Source: a virus. Taken from it: a DNA stretch of 36,529 nt. The stretch covers positions 1-36,529 of the IMG/VR virus record IMGVR_UViG_3300037485_000582. One strand, written 5' to 3'. The notes beneath the pieces were generated by a model. That model saw only the letters and a program-made list of their open reading frames with translations. It did not search any database and was not told the DNA's origin. How positions within the stretch are numbered: the stretch's first letter is position 1; each line of letters starts with the position of its first letter. Of the stretch, positions 36,454 through 36,529 are shown one piece after another. Both the position numbers and the translations under genes were made by a program.

Positions 36454-36529
36454 ATATAGCGAATTAGATGCTAAGCTAACAGATGCAATGGCATTTAATA
36501 TATTCCAAATTGGTGTTTGGGTTTGCCTA
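36434..36529 (+). CDS. 5' end of second copy of the multi-pass membrane gene (partial)
   Basis: The first 32 codons of the gene seen at 761-1132, identical at the DNA level up to the window edge; the frame continues past the end of the window. Confidence 0.8.
   Translation, partial: MKWWRDKYSELDAKLTDAMAFNIFQIGVWVCL

Larger units (their letters stand above)
36175..36529 (+). repeat. right copy of the window-terminal direct repeat (355 bp)
   Basis: Gap-free match to 502-856 with 12 mismatches, all at or before 36402 and none over the last 127 bp. The window stops inside the repeat. Confidence 0.95.

Noticed and set aside
1-36529. CRISPR arrays, diversity-generating retroelement, integrase
   Set aside because: I saw no spaced direct repeats, no reverse transcriptase and no tyrosine or serine recombinase. 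Absence applies to this window only.

Overview
The window looks like a nearly complete genome of a tailed phage of a Bacteroidetes (Flavobacterium-like) host. The DNA is AT-rich. Several promoters match the Bacteroidetes form TTTG-N18/19-TAnnTTTG, and most early genes have A-rich leaders ending in AACAAAATG rather than Shine-Dalgarno sites. The virion genes are those of a long-tailed phage: terminase, portal, ClpP-type protease, capsid and a 906-residue tape measure. No integrase, tRNA or CRISPR was seen.

Layout. 1-498: 3' end of a fibre-like gene and a small tail-region gene. 502-2555: lysis module (three small membrane proteins, an M15 peptidase endolysin, two overlapping spanin-like genes). 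2579-3838: a metallophosphoesterase. 3955-13506: reverse-strand early region with a 50-aa leader gene, a 263-aa protein, a winged-helix protein, a DnaA domain IV-like protein, a gene pair split by a T9 run, a Rad52/RecT-like annealing protein, a YqaJ-like exonuclease and many small genes. 13645-14291: VRR-NUC nuclease and a partner. 14292-14865: non-coding, with a promoter, a terminator and strong folding potential. 14866-24819: lipoprotein, terminase, connector and tail genes, tape measure. 24825-26028: reverse-strand insertion with a T5orf172/GIY-YIG-like protein. 26095-28889: protease-scaffold, capsid and a further virion protein. 28951-31329: accessory block with three glycosyltransferase-like genes. 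31326-36178: portal, connector with a carbohydrate-binding-like insert, fibres. The last 355 bp (36175-36529) repeat 502-856 with 12 mismatches, so the sequence probably closes into a circle of about 35.7 kb with two alleles of the fibre end, or carries a real duplication.

The most unusual structure is in the reverse-strand early region. Four accessory gene blocks (4215-5315, 5316-6233, 10247-11081, 11771-12512) are organised like integron gene cassettes. The two ends of each block are inverted repeats of each other but differ from block to block. Each right end runs into an attC-like hairpin of the form TAAC-A-stem-loop-stem-5 nt-G/TTA. The three insertion points are marked on the left by a related 32-nt sequence that also ends in G/TTA. 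Two hairpins share an identical 11-nt loop on different but fully compensated stems. No integron integrase is visible, so this is either a trans-mobilised cassette system or a new kind of hairpin-bounded phage module.

A second striking point is the glycosyltransferase-25-like gene ending at 31329. Its conserved N-terminal motif is encoded in a second frame inside the preceding 113-aa gene, just after an A AAA AAG slippery sequence and with no AUG, GUG or UUG start. This suggests a programmed -1 frameshift fusion. A T9 run at 9370-9378 suggests a second frameshift.
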